Of a stretch of 39,732 bases of DNA, positions 14,750 through 23,239 are shown in pieces. Position 1 is the stretch's first letter, and each line of letters begins with the position of its first letter. Source of the stretch: Sedimentisphaerales bacterium (lineage in GTDB: Bacteria > Planctomycetota > Phycisphaerae > Sedimentisphaerales > SG8-4); the NCBI GenBank assembly GCA_016932895.1, contig JAFGCA010000142.1, forward strand, positions 1-39,732, read 5' to 3'. The notes under the pieces were generated by a model. The model was not told the DNA's origin and searched no databases. It saw nothing but the letters and a program-made list of their open reading frames with translations. Made by a program: the position numbers and the translations under genes.

Positions 14750-17383
14750 ATGAAACGGCTTATTTCATTTCTATCCCTTGTCCTCGTGCTGTCTATGTCA
14801 ACCGGCGTGTGGGGCTGGGAATTCAACGAGGACGACAACTCCGAAGGATGGATCCCTTCCCCCTCGATCGCCGATCTGGCGGTCACGGACGGAAAGATGA
14901 TCGTCAGCATCGACGCTGAGAGGAACGACCCGTACATCACGGGCCCGTTCGGCCCGTGGGATGCCAACGACATCACAGGCGTGGTCGCGCGGGTGCGGTG
15001 CTCGGCAGACACGGCCATGTATTCCGGCGGCGCCGGACCGGCCATCTATTATTTCAAACCGGAACACGCAGCCAAAGGCTTCCTGCTGCCCGATCCCAAC
15101 GAGTGGGGCATCGTCCTGATCGACATGATGGACCAGGACGCCTGGACCGGGAGCATCCACAACATCCGCATGGACTTTGCGGACATGGTGCCCGAGAACT
15201 GGACCGTCGAGATCGACTGGATCCGCCTCGAAAGCCTGTACCTGACGAACGAGACGTTCGAATGGGGAGGCCTGCTCGGCTGGGAGCACATCGGCGCCGG
15301 CTCCATCGACGACTACGACGACAACGAGTTCGAGAACGTCAATTCGCTGAGCTACGCGGTCAAGGCCACCGGCGTGGGCGGCTACAGCGCCCTGTCCCAA
15401 CCGATCAAGGGCGGGCTGGAGCTGGACCAGGGGTACGTTGTCACCGTGCACGGCGCCCTGAAGGTGCCGGCCGATTCGTGGGACGCCGGCGCCTCGATCT
15501 GGTTCCGCGTGCGCGAGTTCAACGGCAGCGAAGAAAGACTCAGCCCGCCGGTGGAGGTAACCGTCTTCGACGAGTGGTTCCAGTTCGAAAGCACGCTGGA
15601 TCTGGCCTACGCCGCGGGGGAGCGAACGGCCCTTGAAGTACAGCTCTATTCGAACATGCCCACCGGCAAGGTCTTCTACTTCGACGACATCTTCGTGGAC
15701 GTCGCCGAGCCGACCTTCGACGATGCGGACCTGTACTGGCCCTACATGCAGACGCATTGGGAGTTCAACACGGTCGGCGACACCGAGGGCTGGTGGAACT
15801 TTGATCCCAATCGCATCACCTTCTTCGACGTCAACGATGGCGCGCTGCTGCTGGATGCTCCGGCCGGCACGTTCGATCCGTATTTCCACTCGCCCGCCGG
15901 GCCGTACTACGCCACCAAGATCGGCGGCATCGCCGCTCGCATGAAGTTCGCCCCCACCCTGGAAACCGACCTGGCCAAGCCCGAGCACGCGGTCTACTGG
16001 TTCCCGGTCGACGGTGGACACGGCTCCAAGGGGTTCACGGTGCCGGTGGCCAACGAATGGTTCGTAACGTACATCAATACCGGCAACCTCTGGAGCGGCT
16101 GGTTCAACAACTTCCGCTTCGACCTGGGCCACTATGAAGATTGGGTCCTCGTGGACATCGACTGGATTCGCTTCGCCGATCACTACATCCTGAACAACGG
16201 ATTCACCGATACCCTCGAACCCTGGGTTCATCAGGGAGCCGGCGACGCCAGCGCCTTCGTCATCACGTCGGACCAGGTCGCTTCGGCTCCGACGGCCCTC
16301 GAAATCAAGGGCCTGGGCACCGGCAATTACCACGCCATCGCCCAGCAGCTCGACGGGTGGGACAGGATCCCCAAGGGAGCGACGATCACTCTGCGGGGAG
16401 TCTATTACGTCCCGGCCGACTCCTGGGACGGCAACTCGGAGATCTGGTTCCGCCTGAAGGAATACGACGGCCAGGTCGAGAACCTCACGCCCTCGCTGTT
16501 CGAGCCGGTCCTCGACGCCTGGACCCCGTTCGAGTACACGCTGGTGACCATATACGAACCGGAGCAGCGGGTCACCGTGGAGGCGCAGCTGTTCTCCCGA
16601 ACGCTGGATGGAAAGTCCATCTACGCCGATGACGTGTTCGTATCGGTCGTGGCCGAGGAGTTCGTGGCGCCGACCGGCTGGCCCGTCAACGCGGTCAAGC
16701 TGGCCGAGGGGCAGGAGATTGTCATCGACGGACAGGTCACGCCCGAGGAATACGAAGGCGCCCAGGCGATGGTCCTTAATGCCGAGACTCTCACGGCCGA
16801 AGACCCCTACGTCGAGGGCCTCGTACATGCCGGCATCACCACCGACGCTTCAACGCCGACGTCCCCGGACGATTTCAGCGCGACGTACTACTTCATGTGG
16901 GATGACGAGTTCTTCTACGCGGCGGTGGTCGCTCAGGACGACAGCTACAGCTTCGTGGGCCCGCTGCCCAACGGCTCCGATACGCTGCAGTTCGTCTTCG
17001 GCGCGGCGCCGGAAGAAGCCGCCACCACCAGCATGTACATTCCCACCATCGCGCCCGACGACGGGACGGGCAATCCGCTGGCCAAGAACGACTTCGGCGG
17101 CTGGATCGCCAAAGACATCATGAGCCAGTCGACGTACGCGGGCTCGGTGGATCCGCAGAACCAGGATTGGGTCGTGGAAGTCAAGATCCCCTGGGCCGCC
17201 ATGACGGGAGACTTCGTGGCAGACGTCTTCCCGCCGGTGGTGGGAGATTCCGTGGGATTCACCGTGCTGGGAATCGATTACGACAACGGGGCTCTCGATT
17301 GGTTTGGCACCAACGCCCCCAGCCTGCCCTGGCAAGGCAACGGCCTCGAGACCATGACCTTCGTCGAAAGGCCGGCTCAGTAA
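14750..17383 (+). CDS. Secreted protein with two duplicated modules and CBM9-like C-terminus
   Basis: This gene encodes 877 residues. A signal peptide (LISFLSLVLVLSMSTGVWG) ends near residue 22. Residues 23-330 and 337-633 are two copies of the same architecture. Each begins WEFN, contains an ...VxIDWIRxxxxYxxN block, then VPADSWD with IWFRV/IWFRL, and ends in an Asp-rich FDDIFVDV/ADDVFVSV strand, as in CBM4/9-type and related beta-sandwiches. Residues 645-877 resemble a CBM9 or DOMON-like sugar-binding domain (YYFMWDDEFFYAAVVAQDD, VEVKIPW). No catalytic motif was found. It probably binds polysaccharide outside the cell. A perfect AGGAGG precedes the ATG, and a strong terminator follows. It is divergent from the sulfatase operon. 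Confidence 0.75.
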   Translation: MKRLISFLSLVLVLSMSTGVWGWEFNEDDNSEGWIPSPSIADLAVTDGKMIVSIDAERNDPYITGPFGPWDANDITGVVARVRCSADTAMYSGGAGPAIYYFKPEHAAKGFLLPDPNEWGIVLIDMMDQDAWTGSIHNIRMDFADMVPENWTVEIDWIRLESLYLTNETFEWGGLLGWEHIGAGSIDDYDDNEFENVNSLSYAVKATGVGGYSALSQPIKGGLELDQGYVVTVHGALKVPADSWDAGASIWFRVREFNGSEERLSPPVEVTVFDEWFQFESTLDLAYAAGERTALEVQLYSNMPTGKVFYFDDIFVDVAEPTFDDADLYWPYMQTHWEFNTVGDTEGWWNFDPNRITFFDVNDGALLLDAPAGTFDPYFHSPAGPYYATKIGGIAARMKFAPTLETDLAKPEHAVYWFPVDGGHGSKGFTVPVANEWFVTYINTGNLWSGWFNNFRFDLGHYEDWVLVDIDWIRFADHYILNNGFTDTLEPWVHQGAGDASAFVITSDQVASAPTALEIKGLGTGNYHAIAQQLDGWDRIPKGATITLRGVYYVPADSWDGNSEIWFRLKEYDGQVENLTPSLFEPVLDAWTPFEYTLVTIYEPEQRVTVEAQLFSRTLDGKSIYADDVFVSVVAEEFVAPTGWPVNAVKLAEGQEIVIDGQVTPEEYEGAQAMVLNAETLTAEDPYVEGLVHAGITTDASTPTSPDDFSATYYFMWDDEFFYAAVVAQDDSYSFVGPLPNGSDTLQFVFGAAPEEAATTSMYIPTIAPDDGTGNPLAKNDFGGWIAKDIMSQSTYAGSVDPQNQDWVVEVKIPWAAMTGDFVADVFPPVVGDSVGFTVLGIDYDNGALDWFGTNAPSLPWQGNGLETMTFVERPAQ

Positions 17384-17402
17384 CAAATGCCAACGGAAGT
17401 AC

Positions 17403-17447
17403 AAAGGACCCGGTCGAACCATGTTCGGCCGGGTCCTTTTCTTTTCA
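17403..17447 (+). terminator. Rho-independent terminator
   Basis: The arms aaaggacccgg (17403-17413) and ccgggtccttt (17429-17439) form a perfect 11-bp stem, followed by tttcttttc. It begins about 20 nt after the stop codon of the secreted protein gene. Confidence 0.9.
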
Positions 17448-17600
17448 ATTGCCGATTCCCAGGCCGGCTACGCATCCCTGAACTCCCGCAGCCGGGCCGG
17501 GAACTAAGCGATCTCCAGTCCGCAGCCCAAATCCTTCACTTCGCGGCGCTGCGTTCAGGATGACACGCCGCGCAAGAATTTGTCAGAATTCGTATGCGCC

Positions 17601-18578
17601 TCAACTGCACCAGGGACGCGTTCGGTTCTTGAGGTTCTTGAGAATGCCGTTGAGGATCATGGTGTCTTCTTCGATTTCGAAATCGAACATGCCGGCCAGC
17701 GTATGATCGGCGCCGTTCTCGAAGACGTACTTGAACGCATCCTGCGGCGGAATCGCCCCGGCCGCCATGACCTTGAACGCGATCCAGGGCTTGGTCACCT
17801 TCTTCATCACCGCAATCGTCTCGTCCGGGTCCTTGCACCAATAGCCCGGAATCTCCTGATAGGGATTCTTGAGCTCACCCGGTTTCGGTCCGGTGGCATA
17901 GTTGTGGTGATGGAACGTCTTGATGTAGAAGTCGTTGGGGATGTTGTGCTTCTCGCACTCGACAACGACGCGCAGGTCGTGGGCGCCGACGCCGGCGGGG
18001 ACGCCGTGGTCCTTGGCGATCTCCACGGCCTGCCGAATGAAATCGACCTTGCCCTGGGCGACCAGGGCATCGGAGTGCACGCCCCAGACGTAGAGGGCCT
18101 CGGAGCCCTGGTCCACGAGATGCTTGACGTCCTCGGCATACTTCTTCATGCCGGGCTCGACGGGGGCCGTGGGGCAGACGATCCACTGCATCTTGCCGCC
18201 GTGGCGCAGGCGATACCGCTGGAGCATCTCAATGATACCGGGCGGGTTGTGGATCGAGAGCGTGTTGATGCCGTGGGCCTCGGCCAGGGCCATCGTCTCG
18301 TGAATCTTCTCCTCGGTGTTGTACGCGGCCGTGAGGTTGTAGACGTACCTCAGGTCCCGGCTATGGGTATAGTGGGTCAGAAGGTTGCCGCCGAGCAGCA
18401 TTCGACTGACCTTCAGACTGCCGATCTTGCCCTGCGGCAGCGTCGCCTTCGACCCGGGCTCGACCTTGACTGCCGAAGCGCCGGCAGCGGCAGCGGGACC
18501 TGCATTCAACACAAACGCACCGCCCGCGGAAGCGGCCAGCGATTTCTTCATAAAACTGCGACGATTCACCTGCGACAT
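17601..18578 (-). CDS. Tat-exported aldo/keto reductase-like protein
   Basis: This gene encodes 325 residues. A Tat signal (NRRSFMKKSLAASAGGAFVL) begins at residue 5. The rest resembles aldo/keto reductase-type TIM barrels: LKVSRMLLGGNLL near the start, then GINTLSIHNPP, ALYVWGVHSDAL and WIAFKVMAAGAIPP. The classical Asp-Tyr-Lys-His tetrad is not evident, so the activity may differ from canonical NADPH reductases. The ATG at 18578 is preceded by AAGGAGGA, which fixes the start; an upstream ATG would add seven residues. It is the last gene of a four-gene minus-strand cluster with ThuA, DUF1080 and Gfo/Idh/MocA genes, implying a role in saccharide oxidation or cleavage. The substrate is unknown. 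Confidence 0.7.
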   Translation of the reverse strand: MSQVNRRSFMKKSLAASAGGAFVLNAGPAAAAGASAVKVEPGSKATLPQGKIGSLKVSRMLLGGNLLTHYTHSRDLRYVYNLTAAYNTEEKIHETMALAEAHGINTLSIHNPPGIIEMLQRYRLRHGGKMQWIVCPTAPVEPGMKKYAEDVKHLVDQGSEALYVWGVHSDALVAQGKVDFIRQAVEIAKDHGVPAGVGAHDLRVVVECEKHNIPNDFYIKTFHHHNYATGPKPGELKNPYQEIPGYWCKDPDETIAVMKKVTKPWIAFKVMAAGAIPPQDAFKYVFENGADHTLAGMFDFEIEEDTMILNGILKNLKNRTRPWCS

Positions 18579-18662
18579 AAGATCCTCCTTCTGTTCCATC
18601 GATCACGGATTGCGAATCCGGGCTGCTGTGCCAATCCGCAACCCGCGATCGCACCTTGCCAA

Positions 18663-19439
18663 TTACAGTTCGCCGGCACTCCAGCGGATCGAGCGGATGA
18701 TCAACTCCCGGAAGTCCGGGTTGGCGTAGGCTTTGGCGTCGTGGCCGCCTTGCAGGAAGGCGACGCGGGCCTTGCCGTAACTTCGCGTCCAGCCGATGGT
18801 CGTATCGCTCGTGGGGTGGTCCGTGGTCAACAGAACGTGGTTGTCCTTGGCGAACCAGACCCCTTTATACGTCTCGTCGTGGATCTCGAAATCGTCGATA
18901 CCCCGGGTAATCGGGTGCTTGCGGTCGCGGATATGGACGGTGAGGTCCACGTCATGCTTGTAGGTGGCCGTCTTGTAGGGCACGCCGTCGATCTCCTGGT
19001 CCTTCAGCGGGTATCGCGCCCCGATGATCCGGCGGTACTCCTCCCAGGTGTTGAAGGCGCCTTCGCAATGGTGCAGCGCGACCAGCCCCACGCCCTTGTC
19101 CTTTAACAACGTCTGAAGATTTTCCTGCCGTTTCGGCGAGATGTTCTGCGTCATGTTGTAGAGCACGATGACGTCGTAGTCCCAGTCGGCGATATCCTCG
19201 AACAGCTCGCTGTGGTCCTTTTGCTCGGCCTCGACGTACGTGACGTCGTCGTAGCCCTCGAACAGCGCGAGGAACGGATCGTGGTCGAAACCGTGGCCGC
19301 CCGTAACGACCACGACGTTGATCGGGTCAGATTTTCCAGACATTGCCTTCCCGCCCAGACCGTCGCTGCACGAGCTGAGAACCAGCGTCGCAGCGGCCAA
19401 GAGTAGAACTAACGTCGTTTTCGCTATCTTCTTTCTCAT
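18663..19439 (-). CDS. ThuA-domain lipoprotein
   Basis: This gene encodes about 258 residues. The N-terminus is a lipoprotein signal with lipobox LVLSSC. The rest is a ThuA-like, class I glutamine-amidotransferase-like fold: INVVVVTGGHGFDHDPF, YDVIVLYNM, GVGLVALHHCEGAF, HPITRGIDDFEIHDE and RVAFLQGGHDAKAY are all characteristic. ThuA was named from trehalose utilisation in rhizobia. Planctomycete members often sit beside DUF1080 and Gfo/Idh/MocA genes, as here. The ATG at 19439 has GGGAG at a good distance; a GTG at 19445 is the alternative. The gap to the DUF1080 gene upstream is 54 nt, so one transcript is likely. Confidence 0.85.
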   Translation of the reverse strand: MRKKIAKTTLVLLLAAATLVLSSCSDGLGGKAMSGKSDPINVVVVTGGHGFDHDPFLALFEGYDDVTYVEAEQKDHSELFEDIADWDYDVIVLYNMTQNISPKRQENLQTLLKDKGVGLVALHHCEGAFNTWEEYRRIIGARYPLKDQEIDGVPYKTATYKHDVDLTVHIRDRKHPITRGIDDFEIHDETYKGVWFAKDNHVLLTTDHPTSDTTIGWTRSYGKARVAFLQGGHDAKAYANPDFRELIIRSIRWSAGEL

Positions 19440-19493
19440 CTGCACAATCTCCCGGTACGCTTGATGCGTTCAAGCGCGGCGCCGCCGGCATCG

Positions 19494-20135
19494 CTACGGC
19501 AGCGGCTTGACCAGTATGTTCTTGTAGTACACGAGGCTCTTGGGATCGTGGCCCTGGAGGGCGAAGGTGCCGCTGGAAATCTTGCGGCCGCCCTTCTCCC
19601 AGTCGTCCGGCTCGGTCCAGTCCACCGTCGTCTTGCCGTCGATCTTGATGACGATGTGTTTGTCCTTGACCTGGATGTAGTAGTCGAACCACTCATTGTC
19701 CTTGGAGGGAGCATCGTCGATCACGTCCTGGACGCCGTACAGCCCGCCGGTCTTCTTGCGATCGGTGTGGGTCGTGTTGACCTGGCACTCATAACCCTTG
19801 TCGGGCCAGCCGCTCTCCTGGTACTCCGTGTGGAAGTAGATGCCCGAGTTCGAACCCTCCGTGGTCATCACCTGGGCCTTGAACTCGAAGTTCTTGAAGG
19901 TCGCGCCGTTGACGGGGCCCGTATAGAAGAGGTGGCTCCGCGGGCCGTGGACGACGATCATCCCGTTCTCCACGCTGAAGGTGCCCTCGTTTTCGCTGGC
20001 CTTCCAGCCTTCCAGGGTCTTGCCGTCAAAGAGACTGTGCCAGCCCGTGACCTTGGCATACATGTGGTCGAAGCTCTGGCATCCCGCCACAACCACAATC
20101 GCACACGCCAGTAACAAAGCCAGATTCCTTGCCAT
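19494..20135 (-). CDS. DUF1080 lipoprotein (3-keto-disaccharide hydrolase-like)
   Basis: This gene encodes 213 residues. The lipobox is VVVAGC. The body matches the DUF1080 family: WHSLFDGKTLEGWKASENEG, FKNFEFKAQVMTTEGSNSGI, YFHTEYQESGWPDKGYECQV and GTFALQGHDP are the usual concanavalin-like jelly-roll blocks. Some members have been described as 3-keto-disaccharide (3-keto-glycoside) hydrolases acting after a Gfo/Idh/MocA oxidation step; whether this one does so is inference from the adjacent genes. AAGGAGTG precedes the ATG. The 138-nt gap to the oxidoreductase gene contains a dispersed palindrome. Confidence 0.9.
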   Translation of the reverse strand: MARNLALLLACAIVVVAGCQSFDHMYAKVTGWHSLFDGKTLEGWKASENEGTFSVENGMIVVHGPRSHLFYTGPVNGATFKNFEFKAQVMTTEGSNSGIYFHTEYQESGWPDKGYECQVNTTHTDRKKTGGLYGVQDVIDDAPSKDNEWFDYYIQVKDKHIVIKIDGKTTVDWTEPDDWEKGGRKISSGTFALQGHDPKSLVYYKNILVKPLP

Positions 20136-20246
20136 CGGATTTCACTCCTTACTCACATCCTTGTTTGCGTAACAGGTTATTCAACGCGAGCGACCGAACG
20201 GCCGCCCCGTCACTTTCTCAGCCACCAGACTGCGTCCCACGAAACC

Positions 20247-20269
20247 GCATGGGCTAAAGCCCATCCTAC
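20247..20269. repeat. Dispersed gcatgggctaaagcccat palindrome
   Basis: This single copy lies between the oxidoreductase stop (20274) and the DUF1080 start (20135). It is identical over 23 bp to the arms of the 72-bp element at 10669-10740. The adjacent bases (tgcgtcccacgaaacc) also resemble that element's centre. Confidence 0.75.
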
Positions 20270-20273
20270 GAGA

Positions 20274-21611
20274 CTACAACTGCCACGGGCTGCGCATCGC
20301 CCGGACGAGCCGGCGGTTGGCCGCGTCATTGCCGATGAAACGTTCCCGGCCCGGGTCCCACCGCAGCTTCTGCTCCAGCCGGATGGCAATATCACTGATA
20401 TGGCACAGTGTATCGGCCTGAACCGCTACGTCAATCGGGCAGATCGTATCTTTGCGGGACCGGGCGCAATCCAGCAGGTTGCGGGCGTGGTTGCCGCTTT
20501 CGTACAGGCGCGTGTCGTTCGGGCCCCACTCGACATTGAGCAGTTCCTTCGGATGGGCGTTAATGCCCGCCCGGTCCACGTGGACCCAGCCGTCGGTGCC
20601 CTCGAAGGCGGTGCCGTGACTGGTGGTCCGCCCGTAGCGACTCTTCCACTCGTCCGGATAGGGATCGCCGGTGTAGTTCATGGTCACGCCGTTGCCCAGC
20701 TTGCAGGTGATGTTCCAATTCATCGCCGTGTCGCAGACGCCGTCGGGGGTGGGCCAGACGCCCTTGCCCTCGATCTCCACCGGTCCGGGGATCCTATCAC
20801 CGAGGCCCCACAGCGCGATGTCCAGCGGATGGACGCCCCAGCCGGCAATAAAGCCCAGGGCGTAATCCGAGATGAACCACCACCACTGGTTGGAAACGCG
20901 ATTCGGGGTATACGGATGGTACGGCGCCGGACCGAGCCACCGGTCGTAGTCGATCCAGTCGGGCTCGGGGGCCGGATTGAGCGGGCCGCCCGAGGCGCTG
21001 CCCGGCGACCAGACGTTGACGGTGTGCAGCTTGCCGATCCGCTCGTTGGCCACCAGCTCGCAGGCGAAGCGGAAGTTCCGACTGGAACGCTGCTGGGTGC
21101 CGAATTGAAAACGCGTGCCATACTGGTGACAGGCGTCGCGAAGGGCCCGGTCTTCCGCCAGGCTCAGGCCCATCGGCTTTTCCAGGTAGATGTCCTTGCC
21201 CGCCCGCGCCGCTTCCAGCGCCACCAGCACGTGCCAGTGGTCGGTGGGGGCGGCCAGAATCACGTCGAGGTCGTCCCGGGCGATGATCTCCCGAAAGTCG
21301 GTGTAGACGGCGCAGTCCTGGTTGCCGTAGTGCTTGTTGACGATGTCCGACACCGCATCCCGGCGCGGTTTTTTCAGATCGCAGATGGCGACGACGCGAC
21401 AATCACCCTGGGACAGGAAGTTGTGCATCACGCCGGTGCCCTGCGGCCCCACGCCGACGCAGCCGACCGCGATCCGCTCGCTGGGTGCGATCCGCCCCGG
21501 TCCGGCAAGAGCCGAGCTGCGCACCACATAGGGAAAACCTGCGGCCCCCAAGGCCATACCGGCGCTTCTCTGGAAAAAACTGCGGCGTGTGATGTTTCTC
21601 TGCCCGGCCAT
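20274..21611 (-). CDS. Tat-exported Gfo/Idh/MocA-family oxidoreductase (second)
   Basis: This gene encodes 445 residues. The Tat signal is ITRRSFFQRSAGMALGAAGF (residues 7-26). The Rossmann motif GVGPQGTGVM begins at residue 53. The catalytic-lysine block is IYLEKPMGLS, and WGVHPLDIALWGLG is the conserved histidine-aspartate segment. Members of this exported group are thought to oxidise sugars at C3 or to act on related polyols with bound NAD(P). The ATG at 21611 is preceded by TAGGAGGAA, and the longer frame to 21731 has no family features. It is the first gene of the cluster with DUF1080, ThuA and an aldo/keto reductase-like protein. Together these could oxidise a glycoside and cleave the 3-keto product. 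Confidence 0.9.
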   Translation of the reverse strand: MAGQRNITRRSFFQRSAGMALGAAGFPYVVRSSALAGPGRIAPSERIAVGCVGVGPQGTGVMHNFLSQGDCRVVAICDLKKPRRDAVSDIVNKHYGNQDCAVYTDFREIIARDDLDVILAAPTDHWHVLVALEAARAGKDIYLEKPMGLSLAEDRALRDACHQYGTRFQFGTQQRSSRNFRFACELVANERIGKLHTVNVWSPGSASGGPLNPAPEPDWIDYDRWLGPAPYHPYTPNRVSNQWWWFISDYALGFIAGWGVHPLDIALWGLGDRIPGPVEIEGKGVWPTPDGVCDTAMNWNITCKLGNGVTMNYTGDPYPDEWKSRYGRTTSHGTAFEGTDGWVHVDRAGINAHPKELLNVEWGPNDTRLYESGNHARNLLDCARSRKDTICPIDVAVQADTLCHISDIAIRLEQKLRWDPGRERFIGNDAANRRLVRAMRSPWQL

Positions 21612-21696
21612 ACGATTCCTCCTACTTGTCCCGACACGCGGCTGTTTGAACGGTCCAAACCATGGGTGGCAGTCTAATCGACAAAGCAGACCGTCG

Positions 21697-21935
21697 TCAA
21701 GAGTGTATCCGGCTCGCCTGCAGCCGGGCACGCCGTAGCATCAGGACCCCGAAAGTGAAAAAGGCCAGGCCAATCCCGATAAGAACGGCGTAGGGCAGCA
21801 GCAGCCCGGCGACAGAGAACTCGCGCCAAATGGCTCCCTCCATCGCCAGAATACCCCACTTGACGGGACTGACGTGGCTGATGTTCCGCAACCAGGCGAG
21901 CATAAAGGCCGGCGGCATCATGGCGCCGCCGACGT
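21697..21935 (-). pseudogene. 3' remnant of an ABC-2 type permease
   Basis: Only about 78 residues remain. The decoded segment VGGAMMPP, then ISHVSPVKWGILAMEGAIWR and a final hydrophobic helix, match the C-terminal end of ABC-2 (MsbA-unrelated, drug/lipid type) permeases, which are normally about 370-400 residues. The similarity begins right after the stop codon of the outer-membrane protein gene (21935), as if the N-terminal 300 residues were deleted. The ATG at 21921 could start a 74-residue peptide, but no strong ribosome-binding site is seen. It is a likely decayed last gene of the RND operon. Confidence 0.6.
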
Positions 21936-23239
21936 CAGAAGCTGTAGCGGACGGCCGTGTAGAGGTTGGTGTTGTTCTGGAACTGGTTGAAGAAGGTGTA
22001 GTCGTCGTCGCCGAAGAAGATGTTGGAGCCGAGCTCGAGGCTCAGGCGGTCGCTGGCCTTGTAGTTGGCGATGGGCCGCATGTACACGTCTTCGTCCGAG
22101 GGGCTGTAGTATGTAAACAGCGAGAGCCGAAGATTCTGATTCATCAGCAGCTTTGTCAGGCGCAGCGTCGTGACGTGCCGGAATTCGTCGCGGGCCGGCA
22201 TGCCGTCGGGCAGCGCATCTTCGTAACTGCCGTAATCGAGCATCTGCTCGACGTAGTATTGCACGCCGGCGGTGAAGTCCATGCCGATCTCCTGGTTGTA
22301 ACCCAGCAGGTAGCGCATCTCGGAGTTGTTGATCAGAAAATCGTCACCGCTGCGGTCATCGACGGAATCGTAGTAGCCGATTTCGATGTTGCCGATGCCC
22401 TTGCCGACCGTGCCGCGCAGGCTGCCGCCGTAGACGTAGAGCTCGGGAAACACCGCCGCGTTCATCGTCTCGTTGAAACCGCCCGGGCTCTTCCAGTAGC
22501 CCCAGTAGCCGTAGAAGGCCAGTTCGTAATTGCGGATGTTCCGATAGAGACGAAGCGCCGCCTCGTCCTCTTCGAAGAACTCCCGGCGCCGTTCCACGCT
22601 GAGGGTGCGGTCCGTGCCCACGAGGCGGCCGCCGTCGGCCAGCGGGTTCCAGTAGGAAAGGCGCTCGCCGCTGATGATGCGGTCCGAGTCAAACTCCGGC
22701 GTGTACACGACATCGAGGTTGACCGCATCGGAAAAAAAGCTCACCTTTACCGCGTCGGAGGGCGCCTTGAGATACTCGACGTTGCGACCGATGAAAAAGG
22801 ATTGCCAGTCCTTGGGAAACAGGTCGTTGATGAAGAGCAGGTCGCCGGTGCCCCAGGTAAGGACCTGGCGTCCGAATTTCAGGTCCATGGTGTCGGTCGG
22901 CCGGGTAAAGATGTTGGCCTCACGCAGATCGAAGACGCCCTGCTCCTCGACCAGATCGCCGTAGAAATCACCCTTGACCTTGATGTCGCCCCAGTCGCGG
23001 AAAGAGAACAGGTCGAACTGGTAGCGGGCTTCCATGATCGACATGTCTTTTTCGTAGGGGTCGTTCTGGAGCCGGTACCCCCCGCGCATCTCGTAGAACC
23101 CGTGATACTCGGTGTCGAGCTTCTCGAAAAACGCGGTGACGGGATCGTGCTTGTCTGCTTGTTCCTGGGCCACGGCGCCGGCGCCCCAGAGCACCGCCAG
23201 AACCAGTACCGCGGCCGTGCTGCGCGGCGATACCATCAT
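21935..23239 (-). CDS. DUF1302-like outer-membrane beta-barrel protein
   Basis: This gene encodes 434 residues. A signal peptide (AAVLVLAVLWGAGAVA) comes first. Alternating aromatic strands then run to a terminal phenylalanine (LYTAVRYSF), the usual signal for outer-membrane assembly. LREANIFTRPTDTMDLKFGR and VLTWGTGDLLFINDLFPKDW resemble DUF1302-type proteins, which commonly accompany RND exporters and LolA-like proteins. It probably forms the outer-membrane end of a lipid or hydrophobe transport path. The start ATG overlaps the TGA of the LolA-like gene (ATGA), so translation is coupled. The stop directly abuts the ABC-2 permease remnant. Confidence 0.8.
   Translation of the reverse strand: MMVSPRSTAAVLVLAVLWGAGAVAQEQADKHDPVTAFFEKLDTEYHGFYEMRGGYRLQNDPYEKDMSIMEARYQFDLFSFRDWGDIKVKGDFYGDLVEEQGVFDLREANIFTRPTDTMDLKFGRQVLTWGTGDLLFINDLFPKDWQSFFIGRNVEYLKAPSDAVKVSFFSDAVNLDVVYTPEFDSDRIISGERLSYWNPLADGGRLVGTDRTLSVERRREFFEEDEAALRLYRNIRNYELAFYGYWGYWKSPGGFNETMNAAVFPELYVYGGSLRGTVGKGIGNIEIGYYDSVDDRSGDDFLINNSEMRYLLGYNQEIGMDFTAGVQYYVEQMLDYGSYEDALPDGMPARDEFRHVTTLRLTKLLMNQNLRLSLFTYYSPSDEDVYMRPIANYKASDRLSLELGSNIFFGDDDYTFFNQFQNNTNLYTAVRYSF

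Noticed and set aside
14798..16828. 676-codon minus-strand ORF
   Set aside because: Antisense shadow of the duplicated-module secreted protein, which has a signal peptide, perfect SD and terminator.
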